Below, one piece after another: positions 1 through 10,629 of a DNA stretch of 64,000 nt (its first letter is position 1; every line of letters begins with the position of its first letter). The notes beneath the pieces were generated by a model. It saw nothing but the letters and a program-made list of their open reading frames with translations, had not been told where the DNA came from and did not search any database. The translations under genes were made by a program, and so were the position numbers. Source of the DNA: Dama dama (Eukaryota; Chordata; Mammalia; Artiodactyla; Cervidae). The stretch lies in NCBI RefSeq assembly GCF_033118175.1, contig NC_083712.1, positions 10,364,956-10,428,955 of the forward strand. The letters run 5' to 3'.

Positions 1-1440
1 AAAACCACGTGGAAAAAACAAGGGTCCAGTTTAGCAGTGGTCAGGATTTACTGAGAACCTTGCATTGTCACATCGTGGAGCAATGAGTCAAACCCTTTCC
101 TTCTTATGTGAATAATCTTCCATTCACATCTGCGTGAGATGTTATTGTTGCTCAGTGCTTATTTTACACAATATCAGGTGTCAGGCAGTGATACTGTTTA
201 CAGCATCCATTGCATTCCAGAAACTGATCACGCATGGCATGCTAGCTAACAGCAAAATAGATTAAAAATATTTAAAATGATTTCCTCAAGAATTTGAGAG
301 AGTGGTTCATAAACATATGGACAAGCCCTCTACTTATTAATCTTAAAAAAATACCTGTTTTTTGTTTTAGATAGTTATGCCATTGTGATGATGCAGTGAC
401 GGGAACTGCATTTCCTTTAATGATATCTATGGAACAACTTTTATTTCAGGTAGATCCCAGGTTGATTTGCACTACATTATATTTGCAAAATATATATCAC
501 TTCACATATTATCAAAATATAAAAAAGCTACTCCACAATAGCTGGAAATTTAGAAAGAACATTTAGCCAATTAAAGACGCCTCCTCCATTAACACTCAGC
601 TCAAACTTGGTCAGGTGTGGCAAAGTCCGTAAACACTTTCCAGTTAATGCACCAGGCTCCTCTCCCATATTTCATCACGGATGTTCCTTGTGCTTTTCCT
701 GGATATAGAATAATGAGTACTTCTTCCATTAAAGCTGTTTACTCACTGAGGGTAATGATGTAGTCGGACATTTTTGCACCCTCATTAGATAAATAGACTT
801 AAGACACCACGCTCAGCACTTTTTTTGCTACACATGTGAAAGTTGTGTCCAAATGGCCTGATCCTATCTGCACAGTTTTACAATAAAAGAAGAGTGATTC
901 AGGTTTCTGAATGAATACACGTTCTAGATTCACAACTTCCCTTGCAAAGTTGGAAGACAGGTGGGCCAGCATTACCACTGCGTCCTCACAGGCAGCCACC
1001 AGCGGGACCTGAGAAGCCTCCTGGACGCAGGCTCAGCCCAGCCCCCATCACCTGGCGGGAGCCGCAGCTCCACTTAGCTGTCGGCGTGGCTTTGCCCCCT
1101 CTCTCAACACAGCAAATTCTGCCAAGTTTGTTTTAGGTAGTTATACCACTGTGATGATGCATATAGCATCATCAAATGATGGACTGTGATGGAGTCCTCT
1201 CTCCCTCACACCCATATCTGCTCCTCAGCAGTCCTGCAGGCTCTCTGCTGGCCCCAAGGCCTCCACACGTCTCTGCCTGCCCTAAGAACATGCCTGTCCC
1301 TCCCCTGTAACGCATCTTCCCCCTCGTTCTCCCTCCCTCCCTTCTTGCCTCACCCATACTAGGTTCTGCACACAGCAGCCAGAGAAATGGACTTAGTAAA
1401 TGATCTCCCTAATATAATATTTTTTTAAGTTCAACTCCAC
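1..1440. other. Unresolved intronic sequence
   Basis: I recognise no gene, RNA or named repeat here. The segment is AT-rich up to about 950 and then moderately GC-rich to about 1360. Its open frames (for example 942-1136 and 1172-1357) show no family motif and are probably chance. The one internal structure is a 35-bp phrase at 361-395 that recurs at 1127-1161 with three mismatches. By position it should be CSMD1 intron. Confidence 0.5.
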
Positions 1441-1444
1441 TTCA

Positions 1445-1655
1445 GTTATCTATGGTGAAACAGATCACCAGCCCAGGTGGGATGCACGAGACAAGTGCTC
1501 TGGCCTGGTGCACTGGGAAGACCCAGAGGAATCGGGTGGAGAGGGAGGTGGGAGGGGGGATCGGGATTGGGAATACATGTAAATCCATGGCTGATTCATA
1601 TCAATGTATGACAAAACCCACTGGAAAAAAAATAATAATAATAAAAAAAAAATAA
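1445..1655 (+). mobile_element. Ruminant L1 3' end (L1_BT type)
   Basis: The segment carries the characteristic 3' untranslated end of ruminant L1: the 'dated' phrase around gatgcacgagacaagtgctc, a G-rich stretch with gggaggtgggagggggga, then catggctgattcat and an A-rich tail interrupted by AAT units. The same module recurs at 63636-63916 and, inverted, at 5825-6436. Only the 3' end is present, as expected for a 5'-truncated insertion. The frames read across it are not genes. Confidence 0.85.
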
Positions 1656-1664
1656 GAATTAAAA

Positions 1665-1777
1665 AAAGGGATGTGATGTACTGCACAGGAAATATAGTCA
1701 ACAAGAGTATAACTTTGTATTGTGTGTAATCCATAAAAATAACGAATCACTATGGTGTGCCCCTGAAACTAACATAA
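1665..1777 (+). mobile_element. Older L1 3' UTR fragment, split by a SINE
   Basis: Phrases such as tgtactgcacaggaaatata and 'gaatcactatggtgtgcccctgaaactaac' (an altered form of a common L1 3' UTR ending) identify an older L1 tail. It resumes at 1979-2003 after the SINE at 1778-1978, because the target-site duplication restores continuity. Assignment is by recalled pattern, so the subfamily is not given. Confidence 0.6.
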
Positions 1778-1978
1778 TGTGTGTGTGTGTCTGTTCAGTT
1801 GTGTCTGATACTCTTTGCAACCCTGCAGACTGTAGCTTGCCAGGCTCCTCTGCCCAGGGGATTTCTCAGGCAAGAAAACTGGAGTGTGTTGTCATTTCCT
1901 CCTCCAGGGGGTCTTCCTGATTCAGGGATCAAACCTGGATCGCCTGCACTGGCAGGATGAACCACCTGGGAAGCCCTT
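1778..1978 (-). mobile_element. Bov-tA/Bov-A SINE with TSD
   Basis: Read on the minus strand this is the tRNA-derived ruminant SINE that begins with an altered 'gggcttcccaggtgg' head and ends with a '...gtcagacacaactgaac' type tail. It is flanked by an 11-bp target-site duplication, aactaacataa, at 1767-1777 and 1979-1989, which fixes its ends. It interrupts an older L1 tail. Confidence 0.85.
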
Positions 1979-2004
1979 AACTAACATAACATTGTAAGTC
2001 AGCT

Positions 2005-2235
2005 ATGCACGCGTGTGTGCTAAATTGCTTCAGTCATGTCCAATTTTTTGTGACCCTATGGACTGTAGCTCACCAAGCTCCTCTGTCCATGGGATTTTTC
2101 CAGGCAAGAATACTGGAGCGGGTTGCCATGCCCTCCTCCAGGGGATCTTTGCAACCCAGGGATCACACCCATGTTTCTTATGTCTCCTGCATTGATATGT
2201 GGACTCTTCACACTTCTCTATCTGGGAAGCTCCCT
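2005..2235 (-). mobile_element. Bov-tA/Bov-A SINE
   Basis: The minus strand carries the ruminant SINE body (ccatggacagaggagc-like core, altered here) and its promoter-end sequence near 2220-2235. The copy is diverged, with an insertion-like stretch around 2195-2220. It lies directly after the SINE at 1778-1978 in the same orientation. Confidence 0.85.
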
Positions 2236-2289
2236 AATACTGATACTTTAGTCTTATTAATCAGCTAATATTTACCCGATACAGTCCTA

Positions 2290-2755
2290 AGCCTCTTATT
2301 TAAAAATGTTTTTCTACACCTTTATTGAGGTAAAATTGATATACAAATAGTTGCACATAATCAAAGCAGACAGTTTAGTGATTTTGATCTTAGGTATATA
2401 TTGGTATTGGGGCTTCCCAGGTGGCTCAGTGGTAAAGAACCCATCTGCCAATGCAGGAGCATTCCCTGGGTCAGCAGGGATCCCTGGAGAAGGGAATGGC
2501 TACCCACTCCAGTATTCCTGCCTGGGAAATCCCACGGACAGAGAAGCCTGGAGGGCTACAGTCCACGGGGTCACAAAAGATTCAGACACAATAGCGTGGC
2601 TAAACTACAACAATATATGGGTGTTAGCATCACCATAATCAAGATAATAAATACCCTCAAACTCCAAATGTTTTCTTATGTTCCTTTTTGATTTTGTACT
2701 AAGATCACTTAACATGAGATCTACTTTCTTAATGCACTGGTTTTGCTTTGTTCTA
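2290..2755 (-). mobile_element. Old L1 fragment (antisense), split by a SINE
   Basis: The start (tttattgaggtaaaattgat) and the later phrase 'catcaccataatcaagataat' are typical of old mammalian L1 3' UTR sequence read in reverse. The SINE at 2409-2605 interrupts it. Subfamily and exact ends are uncertain. Confidence 0.5.
2409..2605 (+). mobile_element. Bov-tA SINE
   Basis: It begins ggggcttcccaggtggctca, the tRNA-Glu-like head, and continues with the usual body (ccctggagaagggaatggc, ccagtattcctgcctggg). It is inserted into an older L1 fragment. The two frames that cover it are SINE shadows, not genes. Confidence 0.9.
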
Positions 2756-2939
2756 GTTTAAATGCCCAGCATCTTACTGATAACAACAGGCACAGTGCTG
2801 TCCAGCAGATCTCTGAACCTTATTTATCTTGGAGAACTATAACTTTATACCTATCGAACAAGAGTTCCCCAGACCACGGTAACATCCATTCTGGTGTTTC
2901 CATCTGTAAGTTTGACTGTTTCAGGCACCTCACATTACA

Positions 2940-3135
2940 GGATTCATGCATTATTCACAACAGCCAAGATGTAGAAGCAAACTGAAGGTCCACTGACAGA
3001 TGATGGATAAAAAAGCATGGCCCATCCATTCTATGGAATACCATTCTGCCTTAAAAGGGAAGGAAATCCTGCTATTCGTGACAACATGAATAGACTTGAA
3101 AGACACTGTGCTGAGTGAAATAAATCAGCCTAAGT
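2940..3135 (+). mobile_element. L1 3' UTR fragment
   Basis: The sequence matches a very common L1 3' UTR module: 'ttattcacaacagccaagat', 'gatgatggataaa', 'catggaatacc'-like text, then 'gctgagtgaaataaatcagcc'. It is diverged and lacks a clear tail. Confidence 0.75.
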
Positions 3136-3189
3136 TCTTTAGTATTTCACTTTGTCTTTCTCCTCAGAACTCTAAAGATCAGTATTAAA

Positions 3190-4830
3190 TCATGACTTCA
3201 TTCCACAAATGCTTTCGAGCACCTGCTATGTTCCAGGCACTGTCCTAGGGTGGCTCTACAAAAGGGAACAGGACAGAGACAGTCCCTGCCCTTATGTGCC
3301 TTCCAGGGCAGGGACAGAGGCATTAACCCCTCAGACACTGGGGACAGGGTCCAGGGAGCAACGCCAGCTGGGTGATGGTGTGTCTGCTGAGCGCAGGCTC
3401 TGCCACGTGGAGATCCACAGGGTGCGGCCAGCAAGCCTGCTCACATCTCAGAGATCATTTCAGACAGCTAAGGGCAAAGACAAAAGCCCCGTTTGATGTG
3501 CTTGAGACTCTGGAGGGGACCGGTGAGCCGGAGCCTAGGTGAGGTGGGAACGGCAAGGTGTGAGATCCAGGCGAGGTGGGGGCTCCGTGCGGGGCCTGGG
3601 GAACATCGTTAGGACTTCTGATCTTGCACCAAGTGAGATGACAAGCCACTGGAGGGTTTGAGCAGAGAGTGATGGAAACAGACTTTTTAAAGAATCACTC
3701 TAGTTTCTGTGCGGACAATAGAATGAACAAGGGCAAGAGCAGAGTACACATGCTGGTGATGTATGACAGAAAGCAAAACAATATTGGAAGCCAATCATCA
3801 GTCTATTAAAAAAACAATAAAAAGTTTAAAAAGAAAGAAAAAAGAGCAGAAATCAGGTAGCTGAGAACTGCGGTAACCCAGGTGAGGCAAGACACAGTGG
3901 TTGCTGAGATTTTCTTAGGATCAATAGAAGTGTGGAGTGGTTAGGTATTGGGTATAATGGGCAGAGGAGATATATGTATATATATCTTCAAATACTAAGA
4001 TGTCATTGCATTTCAAAGTATCCACCACCTAAAATATCCCATTCAAATTCCTCCAGAATTCCTATCCACACAACATCAAATACTGAAATAGCATTCTCAC
4101 ACTATTACACTTGAAAATACCACTTAGGAACAGTATTTTTGGAAATAGAGGATTTAAGGCATTCACTTGGAATCACTGGATTCACTGGATAAGAAATTCA
4201 CTGGAGATATATATATCCAGTTTTGCTGATGAAATGTTAAAAATGAATTTAAAGTATTTTATCCTAAGCAACTGAAAGAAGCAATTGTGATTTCCGAAGA
4301 AGGAGATGGTGCTGAGAGTTTTTGGAAAGAAAATCTAGACTTAGTTTTGGGGGCACGTTACGTTCGCTGAGCCTATCGGCTATACAATGAAGAGGCACAC
4401 AACTGGAGATGTGTGTCTGGGGTTCAGAGGAGAAATCCCACCAGATGAGGACTTGGAAGAGGTCACATGTGGATGACAGTATTTCAAGTCCAGGGTAGAG
4501 TGAGCAGAGATGGAAAGAGGGGAGGGCCACGAGGTGCCCAGGACAAGGACAGTTACAGGCGAGGGACACCAAGGCTATCAGAGAGGGGTCGAGGAGGTGG
4601 GAGAGCAAGACAAGAGAAGAGGAAGCGGTCCAGGTGGGCAGTGAAGGAAGTGCTTCTGGGATGAGAGCCCTGTGCTGACGGCAGGTCGGGGAGGAGGAGA
4701 CCTGAGCTGAGGACCAGCCATCAGTCCTGAAAGCAAGACGACCACCTTTGGCTCTCTGGTCGGAATGGAGGGGTGAAAGCTTGTCTAGGCTGGACTCCAG
4801 GGAGAGCAGAAGAGGTTCTGAGACAGGGAA
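3190..4830 (+). repeat. Ancient mammalian interspersed repeat, family not resolved
   Basis: The start, with 'ctatgttccaggcactgtcctagg' and a run equivalent to 'cagtgaacaagacagacagtccctgcc', is an old mammalian repeat often assigned to the L2 class. Later phrases continue the same element: a 'gagatggcaagccactggaggg' equivalent near 3640, an 'aaagaatcactct' stretch near 3690, a 'gtaacccaggtgagg' stretch near 3873, and 'ctggggttcaga' with G-rich text at 4415-4700. A younger L1 tail interrupts it at 3744-3841. The 191-codon minus-strand frame at 4264-4839 lies inside it and has no recognisable domain. Confidence 0.55.
3744..3841 (+). mobile_element. Short ruminant L1 tail with TSD
   Basis: The segment reads as the last 90 or so bases of a ruminant L1 (tgatgtatgacagaaagc, then an A-rich tail). 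Flanking aagagcaga copies at 3735-3743 and 3842-3850 look like the target-site duplication. It sits inside the older repeat at 3190-4830. Confidence 0.7.
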
Positions 4831-5214
4831 CATAGCCAACCTTTAGAAGAGATTTTATCCTAAAGAGAAACAGTTCTAAGATGGGGGTGTCCAGAAATGC
4901 ACTAGTCCAAGACACCCATGTCAGTAAAATATAAATGTGGATAGTTCTATAAATCAGTTTGACATTATGTTTAATCTGGAAGTAATGAAAATATATTACA
5001 TCTTTTCCCCTCCATATGTCACCTTGATCTTTCCTTATTTTTTTATTCTACTCCCTCAGGGAGATTTATCAAGGTGGTACAATGTTAATTTTAAAATATA
5101 TTATTTTACGAAAATGAGCTTTGTCTATGACCTTAACACAGGACAAAGCCTAGTAGATATTAACTCTCACTAGTCACTTAAAATCTAGCAGCGTGCACGC
5201 CCTCATACCCAGCA

Positions 5215-5333
5215 CACAGTAGGAGGTAAAACATTGTGCGCATGTACGTATAGATGTGTGCATGTATATACATGCATGTGCATGCATAGATGTGCACATG
5301 AATGTAGAAATGTGTGTATGCATGTATATGTGT
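5215..5333. repeat. TG/CATG microsatellite, left half
   Basis: Alternating purine-pyrimidine sequence with many gtgcatg, catgtat and tgtgcat units. It breaks off exactly where the BovB at 5334 begins and resumes at 7114, so the two halves were one tract before insertion. Confidence 0.85.
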
Positions 5334-7113
5334 TCAGTTCAGTTCAGTCGCTCAGTTGTGTCTGACTCTTTGTGACCCCATGGACTGCAGCACGCCAGGC
5401 TTCCCTGTCCATCACCAACTCCTGGAGCTTACTCAAACTCATGTCCATCAAGTTTGTGATACTATCCAACCATCTCATCCTCTGTCATCCCCTTCTCCTC
5501 CTGCCTTCAATCTTTCCCAGCATCAGAGTCTTTTCCAATGAGTCAGTTCTTTGTATCAGGTGGCCAAAGTATTGAAGCTTCAGTTTAGCACCAGCCCTTC
5601 CAATGAATCTTCAGGATTGATCTCCTTTAGGATGGACTGGTTGGATCTCCTTGCAGTCCAAGGGACTCTCAAGAGTCTTCTCCAACACCACAGTTCAAAA
5701 GCATCGATTCTTCAGTGCTCAGCTTTCTTTATAGTCCAACTCTCATATCCATACATGACTACTGGAAAAAACCATAGATTTGACTAGACGGACCTTTGTT
5801 GGCGAAGTAATGTCTCTGCTTTTTATTTTTATTTTTTTTTCATTTTTCTTATTCTTAATTTATTTTTTTAGACCTTGTTTATTTTATTTTTTAAATCTCA
5901 AAGGCTTTGCATGCTCTTCAGTAACATTTATATTTTTTTCCTTTTTTCATTTATTTTTATTAGTTGGGAGGCTAATTACTTTACAATATTGTAGTGGTTT
6001 TTGCCATGCATTGACATGAATCAGCCATGGATTTACAGCCTCCCTCCCCATCCCATCCCTCTGGGTCTTCCCAGTGCACCAGCCCTGAGCACTTGTCTCA
6101 TGCATCCAACCTGGGCTGGTGATCTGTTTCACCCTTGATAGTATACTTGTTTCAATGCTATTCTCTCAGAATATCCCACCCTCGCCTTCTCCCACGGAGT
6201 CCAAAAGTCTGTTCTGTACATCTGTGTCTCTTTTTCTGTTTTGCATACAGGGTTATCATTACCATCTTTTTAAATTCCATATATATGCGTTAGTATACTG
6301 TATTGGTGTTTATCTTTCTGGCTTACTTCACTCTGTATAATGGTTCCAGTTTCATCCATCTCATTAGAACTGATTCAAATGAATTCTTTTTAATGGCTAA
6401 GTAATATTCCATTGTGTACCTGTACCATAGCTTCCTTGTCTCTGCCTTTTAATATGCTGTCTAGGTTTGTCATCGTTTTTCCTCCAAGGAGCAAGGGTCT
6501 TTTAATTTCATGGCTGCAGTCACTGTCTGCAGTGATTTTGGAGCCCCCAAAATAAAGTCTATCACTGTTTCCATTGTTTCCCCATCTATTTGCCATGAAG
6601 TGATGGGACCAGATGCCATGATCTTGGTTTTCTGAATGTTGAGTTTTAAGCCAACTTTTTCACTCTCCTCTTTCACTTTCATCAAGAGGCTCTTTAGTTC
6701 CTTTTCGCTTTCTGCCATAAGGGTGGTGTCACCTGCGTATCTGAGGTTACAGATATTTCTCCCTGCAGTCTTGATCCCAAATTGTGCTTCATCTAACCTG
6801 GCATTTCACATGATGTATTCTGCATATAAGTTAAATAAACAGGGTGACAATATACAGCCTTGATGTACTCCTTTCCCAATTTGGAACCAGTCTGTTGTTC
6901 CATGTTCCATTCTAACTGTTGCTTCTTGACCTGCATGAAGATTTCACAGGAGGCAGGTAAGATGATCTGGTATTCCCATGTCTTGAAGAATTTTCCAGTT
7001 TACTGTGATCCACACAGTCAAAGGCTTTATTTAGCTTAGTCAATGAAGCAGAAGTAGATATCTTTTTAGAATCCTCTTAATTTTTCTATGCTCCAACCCA
7101 TGTTGGCAATTTG
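5334..7113 (-). mobile_element. BovB LINE, 5'-truncated, split by an L1
   Basis: The plus strand begins with the reversed BovB 3' end (tcagttcagttcagtcgctc) and runs back through the 3' UTR and the C-terminal and central parts of the reverse transcriptase. An L1 at 5825-6436 interrupts it. The 12-bp phrase atgtatatgtgt at 5322-5333 and 7114-7125 is its target-site duplication, although the repetitive surroundings make that match less compelling. Without the L1 the copy is about 1.17 kb of a family about 3.2 kb long. BovB is a RTE-clade retrotransposon known to have entered ruminants horizontally. Confidence 0.93.
5825..6436 (-). mobile_element. L1 insertion within BovB
   Basis: This is the reversed 3' part of a ruminant L1: T-rich start, 'ttagttgggaggctaatta', 'gcacttgtctcatgcatcc', then L1 3' UTR to about 6420. 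BovB continues without a gap on either side. The flanks share tgtctctgc(c)tttt at 5811-5824 and 6437-6450, as expected for the target-site duplication. This insertion is younger than its BovB host. The T-rich segment at about 5825-5940 is less clear. Confidence 0.85.
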
Positions 7114-7168
7114 ATGTATATGTGTGCATGCATGTATATATGTGCACAGGTATATATATATATATGTA

Positions 7169-7203
<35 letters not shown>

Positions 7204-7292
7204 AGATGCTTGTGCACATGTACATATGTGCATGCATGTATAGGTGTGCACGTGTGTGTGTACAGTGTGTGTATGCTTGTATATGTGTTCAC
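7114..7292. repeat. TG/CATG microsatellite, right half
   Basis: It continues the tract at 5215-5333 and contains an AT run at 7151-7165 and about 30 bases of uninterrupted (TG)n near 7172-7201. All frames of 60-84 codons across it are repeat translations. Such alternating tracts can adopt Z-form DNA and vary in length. Confidence 0.9.
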
Positions 7293-7882
7293 ACATGTTT
7301 TCTATCTTAAAGACAGAGGTGGCTGCAATAATTTCAAGGTTCCATTGTCTCTAGAATTCCACTAAATAAAATGGTAGTTTTGTTCCAGTACTTAATATAT
7401 TCTTGTATAAAGGAAAATCTGTGAAACATATACAGCCATTTCTATAAGAAAGGAAATATCCTCAAGAATTTATAAATTAAAATGGCAAGTCTCACATTTA
7501 ACAGCATAATATTTAAATTCTTTAGAAAGACAGACTACAAAGCTGTGTTCTTTATTTCTTTTTAAACAATTTAACTTATTCAGCAATGGAAAGCAATTTA
7601 GAATGAAAGATAGCTATCATACAAACACAGGTTTAATTTATTATCTCAATAGAATATGGCATTATACATTTGGATCAAAACTTTCACTTATTAGATAAGC
7701 TTCTCATCTGACTAAAATGCTGATATACTCAGATTTTAATGGTTTGTAATCCATGGTGTGATTATAATTGGGCCCTAGAAAGTTGGAATTAATTTTTCAT
7801 GGGCTTAATACTCAATTATGGCTGTGTTCCCTGGCAAGTCCTCATAGGTTGTTGTAATTCATACATAGCTTACTGGTGTGTA
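7293..7882. other. AT-rich intron, nothing recognised
   Basis: About 590 bases of AT-rich sequence between the microsatellite and the mariner element. I see no exon-like splice pair, RNA gene or named repeat. Confidence 0.5.
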
Positions 7883-9130
7883 TTAGGTTGGTGCAAACAT
7901 AATTGCGGTTTTGGACTGTGATTTTTAAATAATTATAAGTAGGCTTAAACACATTTTTACTAACCAAAATAGGAACTATTAAAATCAACACAATTTTTCA
8001 AATGAGGAACAAGTTGGTTTATTCCTGTAGCATAAAAATCCAGGCTTCAGGATTCAGTGAACCCTTGGAAAGCATTTTCTGCCTCCTGCTGGTTGTGGAA
8101 GTGTTTTCTCTGAAAAAATTGTCGAGATGCTTGAAGAAGTGGTAGTTGGTTGGTGAGAGGTCAGGTGAATATGGCAGATGAGGCAAAGCTTTGTAGCCCA
8201 ATTTGTTCAACTTTTATTGTGTGACATGTGGTCGGGCGTTGTCACAGAGAAGAATTGAGTCATTTCTGCTGACCAATGCCGGCTGCAGGCATTGCGGCTT
8301 TTGTTACATCTACTCAATTTGCTGAGCATACATCTCAGATGGAATGGCTTCACCGGGATTCAGAAAGCTATAGTGGATCAGACTGGCAGCAGACCACCAA
8401 ACAGTAATCATGACCTTCTTTGGTGAAAGTCTGGCTTTGGAGCTTCTTCTTGGTCCAGCCACTGAGCTGGTCACCACTGGTTGTCATATCAAATTCACTT
8501 TTCATCACACATCACAATCTAATCAAGAAACAGTTCACCCCTGTTGCATCGAATAAGAGAAATGATGATTTTTTTTGACTTTTGGTCAGCTCATGAGGTA
8601 ACCGCTTACTGAGTTTTTTCACTTTTCCCATTCACTTCAAATGCCAAATGACCACAGAATGGCCAACGCTGAGATCTTATAACTTCTCGTGTAGCTGTAA
8701 AAGGATCAGCTTCCATGATCCTCTAAATTGGCTGCTGTCCACATCTGACGGCTGGCCCCTACACTCCTCATCTTCAAGGCTCCTGTCTCCTTTACAAAAC
8801 TTCTTGAACCACCACTGCCCTGTATGTTAGTTAGCAGTTCCTGGGCCAAATGCATTGTTGATGTTGTGAATTGCCTCCACTGCTTAACGACCCATTTTGA
8901 ACTTGAATAAGAAAAGCACTCAAATCTGCTTCTTGTCTAACATCATTTTCCTAATCTAAAATAAACATAAAATGAACAGCAAATAATAAGTCACTAGCAA
9001 AAAAAGCATAAATTGAGAAATGTGCATTAATATGATGTATAACATAACCACATTTATTTAAGGATGTAGTCCAACATCAAACAGCAAAGTTCCACGATGC
9101 AAAACCACAGTTACTGTTGCACCAACATAA
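7883..9130 (-). mobile_element. Mariner DNA transposon with both TIRs
   Basis: The element begins ttaggttggtgcaaacataa and ends in the inverted form at 9101-9130. The two 30-bp terminal inverted repeats match at 24 of 30 positions. A TA dinucleotide precedes it at 7881-7882; the other side reads TG, so the target duplication has mutated or drifted. The length of 1248 bp is normal for a mariner. The transposase gene inside runs on the minus strand and is broken. It resembles ruminant/primate mariner families of the Hsmar1 kind. Confidence 0.93.
7990..8950 (-). pseudogene. Mariner transposase, degenerate
   Basis: A mariner transposase cuts the element out and inserts it at TA sites, using a D,D34D catalytic triad in an RNase H-like fold. 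On the minus strand the N-terminal helix-turn-helix region lies near 8950-8650 and the C-terminal catalytic block near 8210. The peptide YSPDLSPTNYHFFKHLD is visible at 8210-8019, and the Asp at 8160-8162 is the third acidic residue of the triad. Stops and frameshifts separate the parts, and no frame exceeds about 64 codons. A full mariner transposase has roughly 345 residues, so this copy cannot make an active enzyme. Exact ends of the coding region are approximate. Confidence 0.85.
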
Positions 9131-10629
9131 TGTTACCACCACACAGTTTCCCCTGCTATGCTTTTTTTAGTGTATGCTTGCTTCTCCTGAAAAATATACT
9201 CCCCCTTTCCTGCTGGAAACGCCACAAGAAATTTCAACCCCACTAAGCAAGTCAAACTCCCCTAATTCCTGCCCTTGTTTTTTATGAATAAGAACATTCA
9301 CTCCTTCAGGACAGGCCCCATGGTTTGGAAATGAAAACCTGCTGGGATTCTGAAATCTGTGGCCAGAAGTCCCATTCAAGAAGAAGGAGCAGTTCTGCTT
9401 TGTGGTCACCAAGACAGTAGTGCTGACTCCCGAGGAAAACGGGCAAGGAGGCCATGAGAAATCTAGTACTTCTGCTAGAGAATGAGTACGCTTTAGGGTC
9501 TCTAAATAAATCTTACTTTTTCAGTAAGCCTCTCTGGTTTACACTGTCAAAGGGATTTCTGGAGATCCCTCTCCCTGACTCTTGCCAGCAACATCTTATT
9601 AAGTCCAGAATAACTATCAAATCTGCATCTTCCTTTCTAGCCTCACGAATCCATTTGAATTACCAATGTATTTTGCATGGCACAAGTTAATACCTGGGTT
9701 TTTTAAACTGGCATTCGCAGCGAGAGCTTGTGATAGAAGAAAAATGAGCATCGTGTTGTGACCATTCTCCAGCTCATGATGTCAATGCTCATGGTGATGT
9801 CATGACTGGACCCCTGTTGGTGATGTCATCGGTGGACTGGCATACCCGATACACGCACATTAAGACCTTGTTCTTTTGGTCCAGTCTGCTCTTGTTTCCT
9901 GACTCAAGCCTGGGAAGGCTGCTGACGTGTGATAAGAGCATCCTGGTATCCGCTCCCTTCCTCCCTCAATCATCTGCCCAAACTTCCCTTAACGTGTTGC
10001 CAAACAGCTCACAAAGTAAGCTTGTCCTACTTTGCAAATAAATATTACAACAAGCTTTTCACGTTAAGGAAGGAGTTTCTATGCTCCATCACCCAACTGC
10101 CCTTCACTGTTGCTCTGCATGTGGTCAAGTGTGGATGGTGCAGGCTTACATGTAAGCAGCACTGTGAACTTGTTGTATTTTCACAGTCCGCTCAATTGTG
10201 TTTTAAGTGTTATTACCATTTACACCATGCTCACATATCTGATGGCCTGATGTGGTGATTTCTAAAGATAAGGTGAGAAGTAGAAGAGAAGCTTGCTAAA
10301 GTTCCAGACGATGATTCTGATGAGGTTAGTGATAAAAAGAAATGACCTTCTTTTGTGTCATTTCTGTGCATTCAATGCACCACAAGACACAAAAGCATTC
10401 TGTCTTTACAGTGAAACAGACTTCTCACCATTTTACTCAGGGGATCCAAGTTGTCCAATTCACTGTTTTGCACACTGCATTGTATGTGCAAACATCTTAC
10501 AGACACAGCACTGGCTTTGGCAAACTTGAAGACCTTTAACAGCAAATGACTGCCATTTGTTACGTAATGGTGCTGGTGACTTTAAACAGCTATGGAATCT
10601 CAAATAGAGGAACATTTGTTGAAAAAGAA
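9131..10629. other. Unresolved intron, possibly with old transposon parts
   Basis: Moderately AT-rich sequence with no recognised exon. Open frames of 78-109 codons at 9454-9690, 9929-10258 and 10293-10529 have no family motif I can name. The right end may belong to the hAT-like remnant that becomes recognisable from about 10630. A cluster of three CRE-like octamers is listed separately at 9777-9828. Confidence 0.45.
9777..9828. promoter_or_regulatory. Three CRE/AP-1-like octamers
   Basis: The octamer TGATGTCA occurs at 9777-9784, 9795-9802 and 9821-9828. It differs by one base from the palindromic cAMP response element TGACGTCA, in the way a deaminated CpG would. Three exact copies in 52 bases is more than chance would usually give. 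Function is inference only. Confidence 0.3.

Noticed and set aside
4264..4839. 191-codon minus-strand open frame
   Set aside because: It lies inside an ancient interspersed repeat, has no recognised domain, and has another frame open on the opposite strand.
7040..7365. Cys/His/Thr-Tyr-rich frames of 60-84 codons
   Set aside because: They are translations of the TG/CATG microsatellite.
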